Below the pieces are notes generated by a model. The model searched no databases and was not told the DNA's origin. It saw only the letters and a list, made by a program, of their open reading frames with translations. A stretch of 64,000 nt of DNA from Bacteroidota bacterium (GTDB lineage Bacteria; Bacteroidota; Bacteroidia; Flavobacteriales; Flavobacteriaceae). The DNA is taken from positions 186,001-250,000 of the forward strand of contig JAHJTN010000012.1 of assembly GCA_018829465.1 (NCBI GenBank). Reading direction: 5' to 3'. Shown here one piece after another: positions 1-9,180 of this stretch. Every line of letters starts with the position of its first letter. Position 1 is the first letter of the stretch. A program made the translations under genes and the position numbers.

Positions 1-55
1 CGGGCAAGACCACTAAGGCGAGGAAAAGTCCTTTAAAGAATTTGTTGTCTTTCAT
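1..55 (-). CDS. N-terminal fragment, probable ABC transporter permease (partial)
   Basis: The window cuts this gene after 18 codons. The visible peptide MKDNKFFKGLFLALVVLP has a short basic start followed by a hydrophobic run, as expected for the first membrane segment of an inner-membrane protein. It lies directly downstream of the ABC solute-binding lipoprotein gene on the same strand, so a permease of that importer (YnjC-like) is the likeliest identity. This rests on position and the hydrophobic start only; there is too little sequence for a family call. Confidence 0.4.
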   Translation of the reverse strand, partial: MKDNKFFKGLFLALVVLP

Positions 56-65
56 TTATTGATGC

Positions 66-98
66 AAACCTCACAGGTTTTGAAAACCTGTGAGGTTT
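66..98. repeat. Palindromic intergenic repeat, copy 1
   Basis: Two perfect 16-bp arms (AAACCTCACAGGTTTT and its complement) are separated by a single G. Each arm is itself a small palindrome (AACCT-CAC-AGGTT). A second copy lies at 1374-1410, so the two copies bracket the solute-binding lipoprotein gene. A hairpin here, followed by T-rich sequence, could end or process transcripts or protect mRNA ends. It may also be a dispersed repeat of REP type. Confidence 0.85.
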
Positions 99-102
99 TG
101 TT

Positions 103-1326
103 TTATTTATTTATTATTTCCTTCCTAAAATCTTCGGCTAAGCGAATCATATATTCCGGAGCGAGCTCCATCAATGCTTTGTGTTGAATGTCTTTACGGT
201 TGGGTGCATATTTTCGTTGCGGAATGTTTTCGAAGACATTTTTTTGGGTTTCAGAAAGTTTATTCAAACTTAAAACCGTGCCGTCTCCCCAAACATCGGG
301 ATTCATTTTTTTTAATTGCGCTTCGGGCGAAACCATTGTGTTTGCAACCACCATTGCAGCGGCTTTATCACTTGAATTTTTGGTAATGCCAATATAATGC
401 GAATTTTGAATGCTGCCAAAATCCGGCACATAGGCTCTTGCGGTTTCCGGAAACAAGCCTTCGTTTATTTTGTTATCAACTTCGGCATCGTTATTACTCA
501 TTGTAAACCACAATTCACCACCGGCAAACAGCTGATGCATTTGGGCCACATTTTCAGGAAAAACCTTGCCGTTGTTCCACAAATAAGGTTTTATTTTTTT
601 TATATAGTTCCAAAGTTCGGTGCTGTATTGGTTGTATTTTTCTTCATTAAAGGCACCCGAAAGTGCATCGTTTCCGCCTGCGATATCAATTAAAAGTGCT
701 TTTAAAAAAGTAAGCCCTGTAAAATGGTTGTCAAAGGTAAACGTGCCGGGATGTTTTTTTACAAAATCTTCCAATTCGGCTCGTGTTAATGGCGGATTTT
801 CAATTTTATTTTGATCATAAATTAAGGTCATTTGCACATTGCCCCAAGGCAGTTCAAAACCTTCAATGGGTTGCTGAAAATCGATACCGATAAAAGGATT
901 TTCAAAATCAATGTATGTCGAATTCGGAATCTTATCTGTCCACGGGCCAAAAAGCCCATCTATTTGTTTTATTTGGTAAAATGTTTCGCCATTGATCCAA
1001 ACCAAATCGATGTCGCTTTGGGTTTTATTTGCCATTTTTTCAGTCATTAAAACTTGAACAATGGCAGCACCTTGACCGCTTGTTATTTCTAAATTGATGT
1101 TGTGTTCCTTTTTAACCTTTGGCACGATAAATTCCTGCATATAGGCATTGATTTTAGCATCGCCTGTCCACATCATCATCGTGACGGTTTTGCCGTTGGC
1201 TTGTTGCGCTATTTCCTCCCAGGACAGCTTCTCAAAATCTTTACCGGAAATTGTCGGATGCTCATTCTTACAAGCGAAGAGGAGTAATCCGAAAGTTAGG
1301 GTTAGAAAAACGGATTTTATTTTCAT
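103..1326 (-). CDS. ABC transporter solute-binding lipoprotein (YnjB-like)
   Basis: This 407-residue protein begins with a lipoprotein signal: basic start, hydrophobic core and the lipobox LLFAC with Cys19 as lipidation site. The body resembles the YnjB family of extracellular solute-binding proteins (COG4134), with sequence such as TVTMMMWTGDAKINAYMQEF near residue 50 and WNNGKVFPENVAQMHQLF near residue 250. In that family it delivers a solute to a YnjC/YnjD importer; the substrate is not known with certainty. The gene lies between a TonB-dependent receptor upstream and a probable permease downstream, suggesting an outer-to-inner membrane uptake route. Palindromic repeats flank it on both sides. 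The ATG start fits the signal peptide. Confidence 0.8.
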   Translation of the reverse strand: MKIKSVFLTLTFGLLLFACKNEHPTISGKDFEKLSWEEIAQQANGKTVTMMMWTGDAKINAYMQEFIVPKVKKEHNINLEITSGQGAAIVQVLMTEKMANKTQSDIDLVWINGETFYQIKQIDGLFGPWTDKIPNSTYIDFENPFIGIDFQQPIEGFELPWGNVQMTLIYDQNKIENPPLTRAELEDFVKKHPGTFTFDNHFTGLTFLKALLIDIAGGNDALSGAFNEEKYNQYSTELWNYIKKIKPYLWNNGKVFPENVAQMHQLFAGGELWFTMSNNDAEVDNKINEGLFPETARAYVPDFGSIQNSHYIGITKNSSDKAAAMVVANTMVSPEAQLKKMNPDVWGDGTVLSLNKLSETQKNVFENIPQRKYAPNRKDIQHKALMELAPEYMIRLAEDFRKEIINK

Positions 1327-1373
1327 CTTTTAATATAATAATATGTTAAACCTAAACCCGAAAGGTATCTTTT

Positions 1374-1410
1374 TTAAACCTCACAGGTTTTTGAAACCTG
1401 TGAGGTTTAA
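1374..1410. repeat. Palindromic intergenic repeat, copy 2
   Basis: Perfect 17-bp arms, TTAAACCTCACAGGTTT and its complement, surround a 3-nt TTG loop. The core is the same as the repeat at 66-98. It lies between the receptor stop codon (1421) and the lipoprotein start (1326). As RNA it would fold strongly and could separate or attenuate expression of the two genes. Confidence 0.85.
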
Positions 1411-1420
1411 TTTTTAACTC

Positions 1421-4411
1421 CTAAAACAAATACCGTAAGCCAAACTGAAACTGTCTGGGGGGGCCGGCATTTTTTTGTACAATCCTTCCGGACGAACGCG
1501 GTTCGGTCTGAATCTGGTTGCTCTGCGTGGCGTTGTTACTGAACCCGCTCAGGTTTTGCGCATTGAACACATTAAAAACATTGGCGCTAAATTCCAATTT
1601 GTTGCTCAAAAAATTCAGGTTGTACAAAACCGACACATCAAAGGTATTGGACCACGGCAAACGGTCGTTGTTTCTATTTTCACCCGGATAGCGGTCGCTG
1701 TTGCCCACAAAAGCATCGCCAAAAGACGAACCGTCGCCATTCAAATCGGCCGTGCCAAACTCAGCAGCATCCGGTGTGCGGTTGATGGGCTGCCCGCTTT
1801 GGATAAGCCCCGCCAAGGTCAAGGTCAAATTGTCAACCGGATAATAATTGAAAATCGCGTTGATGATATGTGTGCGGTCGTTGATGGACGGACCCCATTC
1901 GTTGCCAAAATTATTCCCGTCGGATGCCCTGAAATTGATATCTTCTGTGTTGTTTTCCAAACTCGACAGCGTGTAGTTGATGCGGTAACCGTAATCATCC
2001 TCGCCGCGGTCTTTCTGAAGGTTCAGACTCATCGCATAATAGCGTGAAGAGCCTTCGGTTTCGGTCATCACCACGTTTCTTGCCACACCGGTAACCGTTT
2101 GCCCGTTGATGGTCGCGCTGTTGTTGACAATCGGTATCGGGCGGGTTTGGTCGGCTTCTGCCACGGTGCGGATTTGAACATTGTTTGGGTCAACCGGAAA
2201 TGGTGCGGGCGCATTCAGGTTGCGCAACCGGAACATTTTGAACGATTGGTTGTGCACCAAGTCCACAAAAAACAACTTGTTTTTGTCCACTTGCAATTGA
2301 TAGCCCAAAGCAAACTGATGGGTGTAAGGGTTTTTGTAGCCGTTCGGGTTTAAGATGCGCCTTTCGTTGCTGAAAACGGTCTCGCGTTGCGCCTGCAAAC
2401 TCTCGGTGGAAGGTGCGTTCAGGAAGTCAACATTTTGGAGGCTCGCCGATAAGTTTCCGTTGAAGGTGATTTTGTCCAAATCGGTGCCGGCAGGCAAAAT
2501 TCCTAAATCGATAAACTCCTGCAACTGCAATCTGTAATCTGCCGTGTTGGTGTTTTGCTGCAAGGCATCGCTGTAGATCGCGTAGTTGATTTTATCGTAA
2601 AAAATACCGTACCCGCCGCGAATCGTACTTCGGTTGTCGAGTTTATAATTAAAATTAAACCGGGGCGAAATGTTGTTGTAATCGCCGTCGTCGCTGCCAC
2701 CTTTCGACAAATTGTCGTAGTCGTAACGAAGCCCGAAAGTCAGGTTGAGCCGTTCGTTGAAAGCGTATTCATCTTCCACATAAAACGAGACAATATTTTG
2801 GGTTTTGCCAAAAGAAGCTTCGCGCAATTCCACATCAAAATTGATGACTTCTACATCCGATGGCAAATCGTCAAAATTCAAATTGCTGCCCAAACCGCTT
2901 GCCGCCAACTGATCCATTTGTGTTGGGTTGAGCTTGACGCGCCAGTTTCCGTTCACGTTGCCGCCACCCAACAGGCTATGGTCGCCGCTGATAAAGCCAA
3001 AACCGGTTTTGAAGGTGTGCTTTTTGGTATAAAACTTGAATTTTTGTTGAAATTGATAGGTGTTTTCCGTGGCATCAAACACAAAACCCGGATGTCCCAA
3101 CACGGCGATGGTTTCTTCACTCGGGTTCAAAACAGTGACTTGCGGGTCATTTGGATTTTCAGGCCTTCCGAAGTTCCACCGAAAACGGGAATATTGCAAG
3201 TTGGTTTGCGAACTGAACCAATCGCCTGTATAATCATTTTTTAGGGCAATATTGATCGAATTCCGGTCTTGAAAATTGCCGGCAGACGGAAATTGCGTAC
3301 CGCCTTCGAGCCCGCCACCTTGCCGTTCGATGGTCACATCGCCCACATTGGCCCGCAAGGACGATCGCAACCGGCTTGACCATTGGTGGTCAATTTTTGC
3401 CGAATAATAGGTGAAAGTGTTTTCACCCCTCACGGATTCGTTCACACCCAAATCGGGCGAGGTCAGTAAATTGTCTTTTTTGTCGATGGTGTGTTCCACA
3501 TTCAAAAAGAAGAATGTTTTGTCTTTGACAATAGGCCCGCCGATGGCAAAACCTTGTTGATAGCGTTGAAAGCCGTCTTTCACCTGATTACCCGAGAGGT
3601 CGCGTTGTGCGAACTTGCTTTTCCCGTCGATGTCCGGACCGGGGCGGGTGACAAAAAACACTTCGCCGGTCAGCTCGTTGCTCCCCGATTTGGTGGTGAT
3701 GTTGATTACGCCGTTATTGGTGAGCCCGAATTCGGCGGAATAATTGTTGGTCAACACGGTGATGTTGCGCGTAAAACCGACCGGAATGGCAAAACGCTGT
3801 CCGCCCAAAAAGCGTTCGTTGTTGTCCATACCGTCAATGAGGTAACTGGTAAACAGAGAATTGGCCCCATTGATGCTCACATTCGGCGCTTCGGAGAAAA
3901 AGCCGGTGGCTTGCGACACGTTAGGCAAACGATACAAAACCCGGGTGATGTCCCTGCCTTCTATGGGCAGTTCCTGAATTTCTTTGTTGGTCAATTCGAA
4001 GGAAACCTCTGCGTCTTTCCGGTTGATTTGCGCCGAGGTATTTCCCGTCAAAACAATCTCATTCAAAGTAACTTCGGATGCAACCGCCGGGAGCAGGAAA
4101 ATTTGAATGGTCCGGTCCTGGTTGGATCGCAAATCAAAAATTTCGGATACACTCTCAGCGTATTCACCAAAGGCATCGATATTGACTTGATAGTTGTTGT
4201 TTGTCGGCACACTGTAAAAAACCGCTTTTCCGTCAGCATTTGTTTGCTGAAGTGCTTCGAAACCCCGACTGGCGTTGTTGAGCTTGACCGATACATTTCC
4301 TACGGGTTGATTGGTTTTGTAGTCAATCACCAAAACGGTCACGTCTTCTTGAGCATAGGCAAAAAAGCCCGATAAAAGTAATATGAGTATAAATAAATTT
4401 TTCATTTTCAT
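1421..4411 (-). CDS. TonB-dependent outer-membrane receptor, Oar-like
   Basis: A 996-residue outer-membrane protein. A signal peptide ends near residue 20 (FAYA-Q). A carboxypeptidase-regulatory-like beta-sandwich follows (about 22-110), then a plug domain (about 125-235) with NKEIQELPIEGRDITRVLYR and NGANSLFTSYLIDGMDNNE, and a long beta-barrel with a typical C-terminal aromatic (QFGLRYLF). This layout matches Oar-like TonB-dependent receptors of Bacteroidota, which take up large or scarce substrates using TonB energy. No SusD-like partner is adjacent; instead an ABC solute-binding lipoprotein follows on the same strand. The substrate cannot be told from sequence. Two in-frame ATGs (codons 1 and 3) are possible starts. 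Confidence 0.9.
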   Translation of the reverse strand: MKMKNLFILILLLSGFFAYAQEDVTVLVIDYKTNQPVGNVSVKLNNASRGFEALQQTNADGKAVFYSVPTNNNYQVNIDAFGEYAESVSEIFDLRSNQDRTIQIFLLPAVASEVTLNEIVLTGNTSAQINRKDAEVSFELTNKEIQELPIEGRDITRVLYRLPNVSQATGFFSEAPNVSINGANSLFTSYLIDGMDNNERFLGGQRFAIPVGFTRNITVLTNNYSAEFGLTNNGVINITTKSGSNELTGEVFFVTRPGPDIDGKSKFAQRDLSGNQVKDGFQRYQQGFAIGGPIVKDKTFFFLNVEHTIDKKDNLLTSPDLGVNESVRGENTFTYYSAKIDHQWSSRLRSSLRANVGDVTIERQGGGLEGGTQFPSAGNFQDRNSINIALKNDYTGDWFSSQTNLQYSRFRWNFGRPENPNDPQVTVLNPSEETIAVLGHPGFVFDATENTYQFQQKFKFYTKKHTFKTGFGFISGDHSLLGGGNVNGNWRVKLNPTQMDQLAASGLGSNLNFDDLPSDVEVINFDVELREASFGKTQNIVSFYVEDEYAFNERLNLTFGLRYDYDNLSKGGSDDGDYNNISPRFNFNYKLDNRSTIRGGYGIFYDKINYAIYSDALQQNTNTADYRLQLQEFIDLGILPAGTDLDKITFNGNLSASLQNVDFLNAPSTESLQAQRETVFSNERRILNPNGYKNPYTHQFALGYQLQVDKNKLFFVDLVHNQSFKMFRLRNLNAPAPFPVDPNNVQIRTVAEADQTRPIPIVNNSATINGQTVTGVARNVVMTETEGSSRYYAMSLNLQKDRGEDDYGYRINYTLSSLENNTEDINFRASDGNNFGNEWGPSINDRTHIINAIFNYYPVDNLTLTLAGLIQSGQPINRTPDAAEFGTADLNGDGSSFGDAFVGNSDRYPGENRNNDRLPWSNTFDVSVLYNLNFLSNKLEFSANVFNVFNAQNLSGFSNNATQSNQIQTEPRSSGRIVQKNAGPPRQFQFGLRYLF

Positions 4412-4482
4412 GCAAATTGGGTTTGTTTGAAAACCATCAAAAAGATGCTTTCCAATCAGTTAAAAATTCAAAGAGAAACTTG

Positions 4483-5196
4483 CTAAAAAATGAAAACGGG
4501 AGAACCTTTGTTAAACGAAATTTGAATATGACAAAGGGTAAGTGTGTGTTTTAAGAAAATAAAATCCGGAAAAACTTCATCAAAATTGATGGATAGTAAA
4601 ATTTCGCGAAGACTTTTCAATTTTTGTAACCAAAGTATGCCGTGTTTTTTTAAATCTTCCTCCTCATCGAGGTCGGCCAATGGACAAAGTTTTTCAACGG
4701 ATAAATGCGCGTCATGGGCAAAATCGATCAACTCGGTATAGAGCGATTTTTGTTGCCAGGAAAATTTAAGAAAATCTGTTTTCAAAAAAGATTCTCTGTC
4801 AATTCCCATCAAATAAAAACCACCGTCACAACTGGGCCCGAGCACAAATTTGCCATCCTTCAGGGCGTTGTTTGCTTTAAGGATTTGGTTGGCCGTGAGT
4901 TCGGGGCTGTCGTTCCCAATGGCGATGACGCGTCCGTAACCTTTTGAGAAAACATCTTGTATGGCATGGCTAAACCGTTCGCCAAAGTTGTTGCCAACTT
5001 GTTCTTTTTCAGTATAAATGAGATACGGAAGCCCGGTTTTTTGGACAGTCCGAACGGTGCGTTCGTTTAGCTTTTCGAAAAGAGATTGCTGTAAGCCCTT
5101 TTTGCAACCCGATCCCAAAACTTTTCTCGCCGACTCTGTTTCCGCCGAGTTGGCGAAGATGAGAATAGCGGTTTTTAATGGAGATGCAGTTGACAT
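4483..5196 (-). CDS. DUF2064 / TIGR04282 family glycosyltransferase-like protein
   Basis: A 237-residue soluble protein with the hallmarks of the DUF2064 family: an N-terminal AILIFAN strand, RVIAIGNDSPELTANQIL around residue 90-107, and LGPSCDGGFYLMGI around 118-131. These are nucleotide-sugar and metal-binding regions of a GT-A-like fold. Related TIGR04282 proteins are annotated in arsenosugar biosynthesis, but no arsenic methyltransferase is visible here, so that role is not supported by context. The 3' end is AT-rich and the last ~40 residues look unlike the family core. Neighbours on both sides are same-strand but separated by 50-70 nt, so an operon is uncertain. Confidence 0.75.
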   Translation of the reverse strand: MSTASPLKTAILIFANSAETESARKVLGSGCKKGLQQSLFEKLNERTVRTVQKTGLPYLIYTEKEQVGNNFGERFSHAIQDVFSKGYGRVIAIGNDSPELTANQILKANNALKDGKFVLGPSCDGGFYLMGIDRESFLKTDFLKFSWQQKSLYTELIDFAHDAHLSVEKLCPLADLDEEEDLKKHGILWLQKLKSLREILLSINFDEVFPDFIFLKHTLTLCHIQISFNKGSPVFIF

Positions 5197-5253
5197 AAAT
5201 GCTATTTAGCGTTTGGGCTGTCGTTATTTTATTTGAATCCTTACAGCAAAGTT

Positions 5254-6297
5254 TTAAACATCGTCATAATCGATAGACAAGGTGTCTGAAGTGGGCCTAG
5301 CTTGGCAGGTAAGTGTGAGCCCTTCGGCAATTTCGCCGTCGGTGAGGATGGTGTTTTTTACCATGACAGCATTTCCTTCTTTGATGCGGGCGATACAAGT
5401 GCTGCACACACCGCCCTGACAAGAAAAAGGCGCATCGATGCCGGCTTCCAAGACCGATTCGAGGACGCTTTTGTTTTGTGGTATTTCTATGTTGAATGTA
5501 TCGTCATCCAGCAAAATCGTCAATTGGGTCATGCCTTTTGAAGGAGCAGAATCCGGGGTGGAGGCCGCCGAAGTAAAAAGTTCAAAATGGATTTTATCTT
5601 GTGTTATCTGTTGTGCTATCAGCGTGTTTCGCACTTCGTCAATCATGGCTTCCGGCCCGCAAAGGTAGTATCCGGCAAAGTCGGTCTCTTTGTATTTATT
5701 TTTAACAATCAGGTTGACAATAGACGCTTCAATCCGTCCAAACAAGCTGTCTTTGGTTTGTTTTTGACTAAAAATCCATTGAATAAAAAAGCGTTCCGGA
5801 TAGTTGGCTTGTATTTTTTGTAGTGTTTCTAAAAACATAGTGTCGTCCGGTGTCTTATTGCCATAAACGAGCACAAAACGGGATGTTTGTGTAGAAGATA
5901 AAACCGCTTTTATCATCGATAAAATAGGTGTGATGCCACTGCCCGCAGCAAAAGCTAAGTAAGATTTGCCTTCTTCGGCTACAAGCTTAAAGCGGCCTTC
6001 GGGCTCAGCCACGTCAAGCCTTGCACCTACTTGTAACTGGTGGTTTGCATAGGCAGAAAAAGTACCATTCGGCACTTCTTTTACGGCTACTGTGAAAGGT
6101 TCATTATCAGGTGCTGAACAAATGGAATAGGCACGTCTGACTTCTTTTCCATCTATTTGCATTTTTAGGGTGATGTACTGACCGGGAACAAAGTTGTATT
6201 TATCTGAAAGCGAAGCGGGTATATCGAAGGAAATGGCAACAGCCTTTGACGCCACTTTTACAATGCTTTGAATGGTAAGTGCGTGAAAATCGGACAT
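5254..6297 (-). CDS. PaaE-like oxidoreductase (FAD/NAD(P)H and plant-type 2Fe-2S)
   Basis: A 347-residue flavin reductase fused to a ferredoxin domain. The FAD-binding motif RRAYSICS lies near residue 50, the nucleotide-binding GSGITPILSMIKAVL near 115, and the C-terminal ferredoxin domain has CQGGVCSTC plus a fourth Cys in LTCQARP. This domain order is that of PaaE-type reductases, which pass electrons from NAD(P)H to di-iron oxygenases. No paaABCD genes are nearby, so the partner is unknown. The open frame extends ten codons further upstream, but MSDFHALTI at 6297 aligns with family starts and is preferred. Confidence 0.85.
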   Translation of the reverse strand: MSDFHALTIQSIVKVASKAVAISFDIPASLSDKYNFVPGQYITLKMQIDGKEVRRAYSICSAPDNEPFTVAVKEVPNGTFSAYANHQLQVGARLDVAEPEGRFKLVAEEGKSYLAFAAGSGITPILSMIKAVLSSTQTSRFVLVYGNKTPDDTMFLETLQKIQANYPERFFIQWIFSQKQTKDSLFGRIEASIVNLIVKNKYKETDFAGYYLCGPEAMIDEVRNTLIAQQITQDKIHFELFTSAASTPDSAPSKGMTQLTILLDDDTFNIEIPQNKSVLESVLEAGIDAPFSCQGGVCSTCIARIKEGNAVMVKNTILTDGEIAEGLTLTCQARPTSDTLSIDYDDV

Positions 6298-6379
6298 GGT
6301 TTTTCTTTTTTCGGCAAATTTAACCAAATAAAATATGGCTTCCTATTTTTGAAAAACATTCTGTTTGTCTGTGTTTTTA

Positions 6380-6387
6380 TACTTTTG
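6380..6387 (+). promoter_or_regulatory. Candidate -7 promoter box for the HAD gene
   Basis: TACTTTTG matches the Bacteroidota -7 consensus TAnnTTTG and lies 17 bp before the ATG of the HAD gene. A TTTG lies 12 bp upstream, closer than the usual spacing for a -33 box, so support is partial. Confidence 0.3.
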
Positions 6388-6404
6388 CTGTCTAACTCAA
6401 AACC

Positions 6405-7058
6405 ATGGTCAAAACCGTTATTTTCGATATGGATGGTGTCATCATAGACAGTGAGCCACTCCACGAAATCGCTCAGAAGAAGTTTATGCAATCTCTCGGA
6501 TTTTCCATCACTCCCGATGAAAAACAAGCTTTTATAGGCACTTCATCTAAAAATATGTGGCAAAAACTCAAAGCCCAATACGGCTTGCATCCGTCGGTGG
6601 AGGAGCTATCTGAGATGAACCTAGAGGTGTATTTTGAGGTGTTAGACCAAACGGATATTGAGCCTATAGCCGGCGTTGTTCCGCTGCTGCAATCGCTACA
6701 TCAACAAGAAATCAAACTGATTCTTGCATCATCTTCCGAGCAAAAAAGCATCGACAAAGTATTGCGTTTGTTTGACATCGAACACTTTTTTTCGCACAAA
6801 ATCAGTGGTGCCGCCTTCACACATTCGAAACCGCATCCGGAAATATTTTTAAATGCGGTAAAAATCAGTGAATCCAAAACCGCAACAACTGTCGTTATAG
6901 AAGATTCGACAAACGGATTGAAAGCCGCCAAAGCCGCCGATATTTTTTGTTTTGGGTATGACAATCCCAACTCACCCGGACAGGATATGAAATTGGCTGA
7001 TCAGGTTTTGACGAGTTTTGAAGTGCCTAACATCACCGAAATCATTTTGAGAAAGTAG
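6405..7058 (+). CDS. HAD-family hydrolase (beta-phosphoglucomutase-like phosphatase)
   Basis: A 217-residue HAD superfamily enzyme. Motif I is FDMDGVIIDSEP (nucleophile Asp plus acid/base Asp, residues 7-18). Motif II is the Ser-rich SSSEQKS near 109, the motif III lysine is in SKPHPEIF near 142, and motif IV is VVIEDSTNG near 165. The helical cap between motifs I and II is of the C1 (beta-PGM) type. It probably dephosphorylates a sugar phosphate or a similar small metabolite; specificity cannot be read from the sequence. It is divergent from the PaaE-like reductase and precedes bioD by 107 nt. Confidence 0.85.
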   Translation: MVKTVIFDMDGVIIDSEPLHEIAQKKFMQSLGFSITPDEKQAFIGTSSKNMWQKLKAQYGLHPSVEELSEMNLEVYFEVLDQTDIEPIAGVVPLLQSLHQQEIKLILASSSEQKSIDKVLRLFDIEHFFSHKISGAAFTHSKPHPEIFLNAVKISESKTATTVVIEDSTNGLKAAKAADIFCFGYDNPNSPGQDMKLADQVLTSFEVPNITEIILRK

Positions 7059-7165
7059 TATTTCTTCCTAAAAAAATAGATTAAAAAAGTTTTATATATA
7101 AACGAGAACAATCGCGTTATTTGCGGCTTATATTGACCTAAATAAAACATGATAAAAGTTAAAAG

Positions 7166-7786
7166 ATGAAGATTTTTGTTACCGGAATCGGCACAGATGT
7201 AGGCAAAACTGTTGTTTCGGCTATTTTAGTGGAAGCCCTGCAAGCCGATTATTGGAAACCAATACAGTCAGGAGATTTGCACTTTGGCGATGCAGAAAAA
7301 GTGCAATCGCTGGTTTCTAATACCAAAAGTGTTTTCCACCCAAACGCATACCGGCTCAACCAACCCTTGAGTCCGCATGCGGCAGCCGCTTTGGACAAGG
7401 TGCGCATCGATTTAAAAAAAATTGTTTGTCCTAAAACTTCTAACCATTTGGTGATAGAAGGTGCCGGCGGTTTGTTGGTGCCATTGAACGACAAAAACAC
7501 CATCATTGATTTGATTGCGCCCGATTACAAAATCATTTTGGTATCTAGAAATTATTTGGGCAGCATCAACCACACCCTGATGAGCCTGGAGGTTTTAAAA
7601 AACCGTGGCCTCGATGTAGCCGGATTGATTTTTAATGGCCCCGAAACGCCTTCAACCGAAAATATTATTCAGCAAATGGGCGGGGTGCGCATATTGGGGC
7701 GTGTAAATCAAGCGCCGGAGATTACCAAAAAAACCGTTCAAACATACGCACCTATTTTTAAAGAAGTGCTTAAAACACTAGTGTAG
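7166..7786 (+). CDS. bioD: Dethiobiotin synthase
   Basis: BioD closes the ureido ring of dethiobiotin from 7,8-diaminopelargonate, CO2 and ATP. The 206-residue protein opens with FVTGIGTDVGKTV, the BioD P-loop, followed by YWKPIQSGD (substrate lysine region, about 31-39) and VIEGAGGLLVPL near residue 96, all family hallmarks. The stop codon is two bases from the bioA start, so the two form a tight operon that covers the last steps before biotin synthase. No bioB is in the window. Confidence 0.93.
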   Translation: MKIFVTGIGTDVGKTVVSAILVEALQADYWKPIQSGDLHFGDAEKVQSLVSNTKSVFHPNAYRLNQPLSPHAAAALDKVRIDLKKIVCPKTSNHLVIEGAGGLLVPLNDKNTIIDLIAPDYKIILVSRNYLGSINHTLMSLEVLKNRGLDVAGLIFNGPETPSTENIIQQMGGVRILGRVNQAPEITKKTVQTYAPIFKEVLKTLV

Positions 7787-7788
7787 AT

Positions 7789-9063
7789 ATGGCTTTTAAC
7801 CAAATTGACAAGAACCATTTATGGCATCCCTACACCCAACACAAAACTGCCGGACCGCATCCGTGCATTGTTCGCGGCAAAGGCGCCAAATTGTGGGATA
7901 CTGAAGGTAAAGAATACATAGACGGAATTGCTTCTTGGTGGGTGAATCCGTACGGGCATGCCAACGAGTTTGTCGCAGCCCGTATCTACGAACAATTGTT
8001 GACTTTAGAACATGTGCTTTTTGGCGGATTTACACACAGTCCGGCAATAAAGTTGGCAAAAAAACTGCTGCCTTTGCTACCGTCCAATCAACAAAAAATA
8101 TTTTTTTCGGACAATGGTTCTACGGCAGTGGAAGTCGCCATCAAAATGGCACTGCAATTCCACCTGAATCAAGGTCGGAAAAAAACCGTAGTGGTTGCGT
8201 TTGAAAATGCTTTCCACGGTGATACTTTTGGTGCTATGGCGGCATCCGGCATCGGAATTTTTACAGAAGCTTTCAAAGAAATGTTATTGGAAGTTCGACG
8301 CATTCCCATTCCAAAAAAAGGCTTGGAACAAGCTAGCTTGGATGCATTGCAAAAAGCTGTGGAAGACCAAAATGTAGCTGCTTTTATTTTTGAACCATTG
8401 GTGCAAGGTGCAGCAGGTATGCAGATGTATGAAGCTAGCGGGTTAGACGCACTGATGCGATTTTGCAAATCTCAAGACATTCTGACCATTGCCGATGAAG
8501 TGATGACCGGATTTGGAAAAACCGGGAAAAATTTTGCTTGTGCATACCTCACAGAGCAACCCGATATGATGTGTTTGTCTAAGGCGTTGACGGCGGGAAC
8601 CATACCGATGTCGCTAACTACTACATCGCAAAAGATATTTGATGCTTTCTACGATGACGATATCAATAAAGCACTTTTTCACGGCCATTCATTTACTGCC
8701 AACCCGACCGGTTGCGCCGCCGCTTTGGCCAGTATTGAGTTGCTCACATCGGAAAGCATGCAAAAAAATATCAGCCGTATCAACACACTGCACAAGACTT
8801 TTCAGGTCGCCTATCAACCTCATCCGAAGATAAGAGAGATTCGGATATTGGGTGTCATCATGGCCATAGCGCTCAAAACGGATGATACCGAAGCCTACTA
8901 CGGAACGCTTCGCAACAATCTTTATCAGTTTTTTATAGATAATGGTTTGATTTTAAGGCCTGTAGGAAATATCATCTACGTTTTACCGCCTTATGTAATC
9001 ACTAACAACGAGCTGCAAAAAATTTATGATACCATCGTGTTGGCAATTGAGAAATTCGTTTAA
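7789..9063 (+). CDS. bioA: Adenosylmethionine-8-amino-7-oxononanoate aminotransferase
   Basis: BioA transfers an amino group from S-adenosylmethionine to KAPA to give 7,8-diaminopelargonate, using PLP. The 424-residue class III aminotransferase begins with the typical HLWHPYTQ motif (about 11-18), has GIASWWVNPYGH near 45, SDNGSTAVEVAIKMA near 106, IADEVMTGFGKTGK near 230, and the Schiff-base lysine in CLSKALTAGTIP near 265. The length is normal. It follows bioD directly and would supply its substrate. Confidence 0.94.
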   Translation: MAFNQIDKNHLWHPYTQHKTAGPHPCIVRGKGAKLWDTEGKEYIDGIASWWVNPYGHANEFVAARIYEQLLTLEHVLFGGFTHSPAIKLAKKLLPLLPSNQQKIFFSDNGSTAVEVAIKMALQFHLNQGRKKTVVVAFENAFHGDTFGAMAASGIGIFTEAFKEMLLEVRRIPIPKKGLEQASLDALQKAVEDQNVAAFIFEPLVQGAAGMQMYEASGLDALMRFCKSQDILTIADEVMTGFGKTGKNFACAYLTEQPDMMCLSKALTAGTIPMSLTTTSQKIFDAFYDDDINKALFHGHSFTANPTGCAAALASIELLTSESMQKNISRINTLHKTFQVAYQPHPKIREIRILGVIMAIALKTDDTEAYYGTLRNNLYQFFIDNGLILRPVGNIIYVLPPYVITNNELQKIYDTIVLAIEKFV

Positions 9064-9180
9064 ATTTGATTCGAATTTCTATTGAATATGCAACGCTTTC
9101 ACATCTAAAACCGAGGCGTCGGATATTTGAAAAAAATGGGTTGTTTCACTTCATCTTTTAACTAATGTCTTACGTTATTT

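Noticed and set aside
1475-4375. Long plus-strand ORFs under the receptor gene
   Set aside because: They are antisense to a clear 996-residue receptor with signal peptide, plug and barrel; composition reflects the opposite strand.
5254-6297. A phenylacetate-degradation operon
   Set aside because: Only a PaaE-like reductase is present; no paaABCD or other paa gene is nearby.
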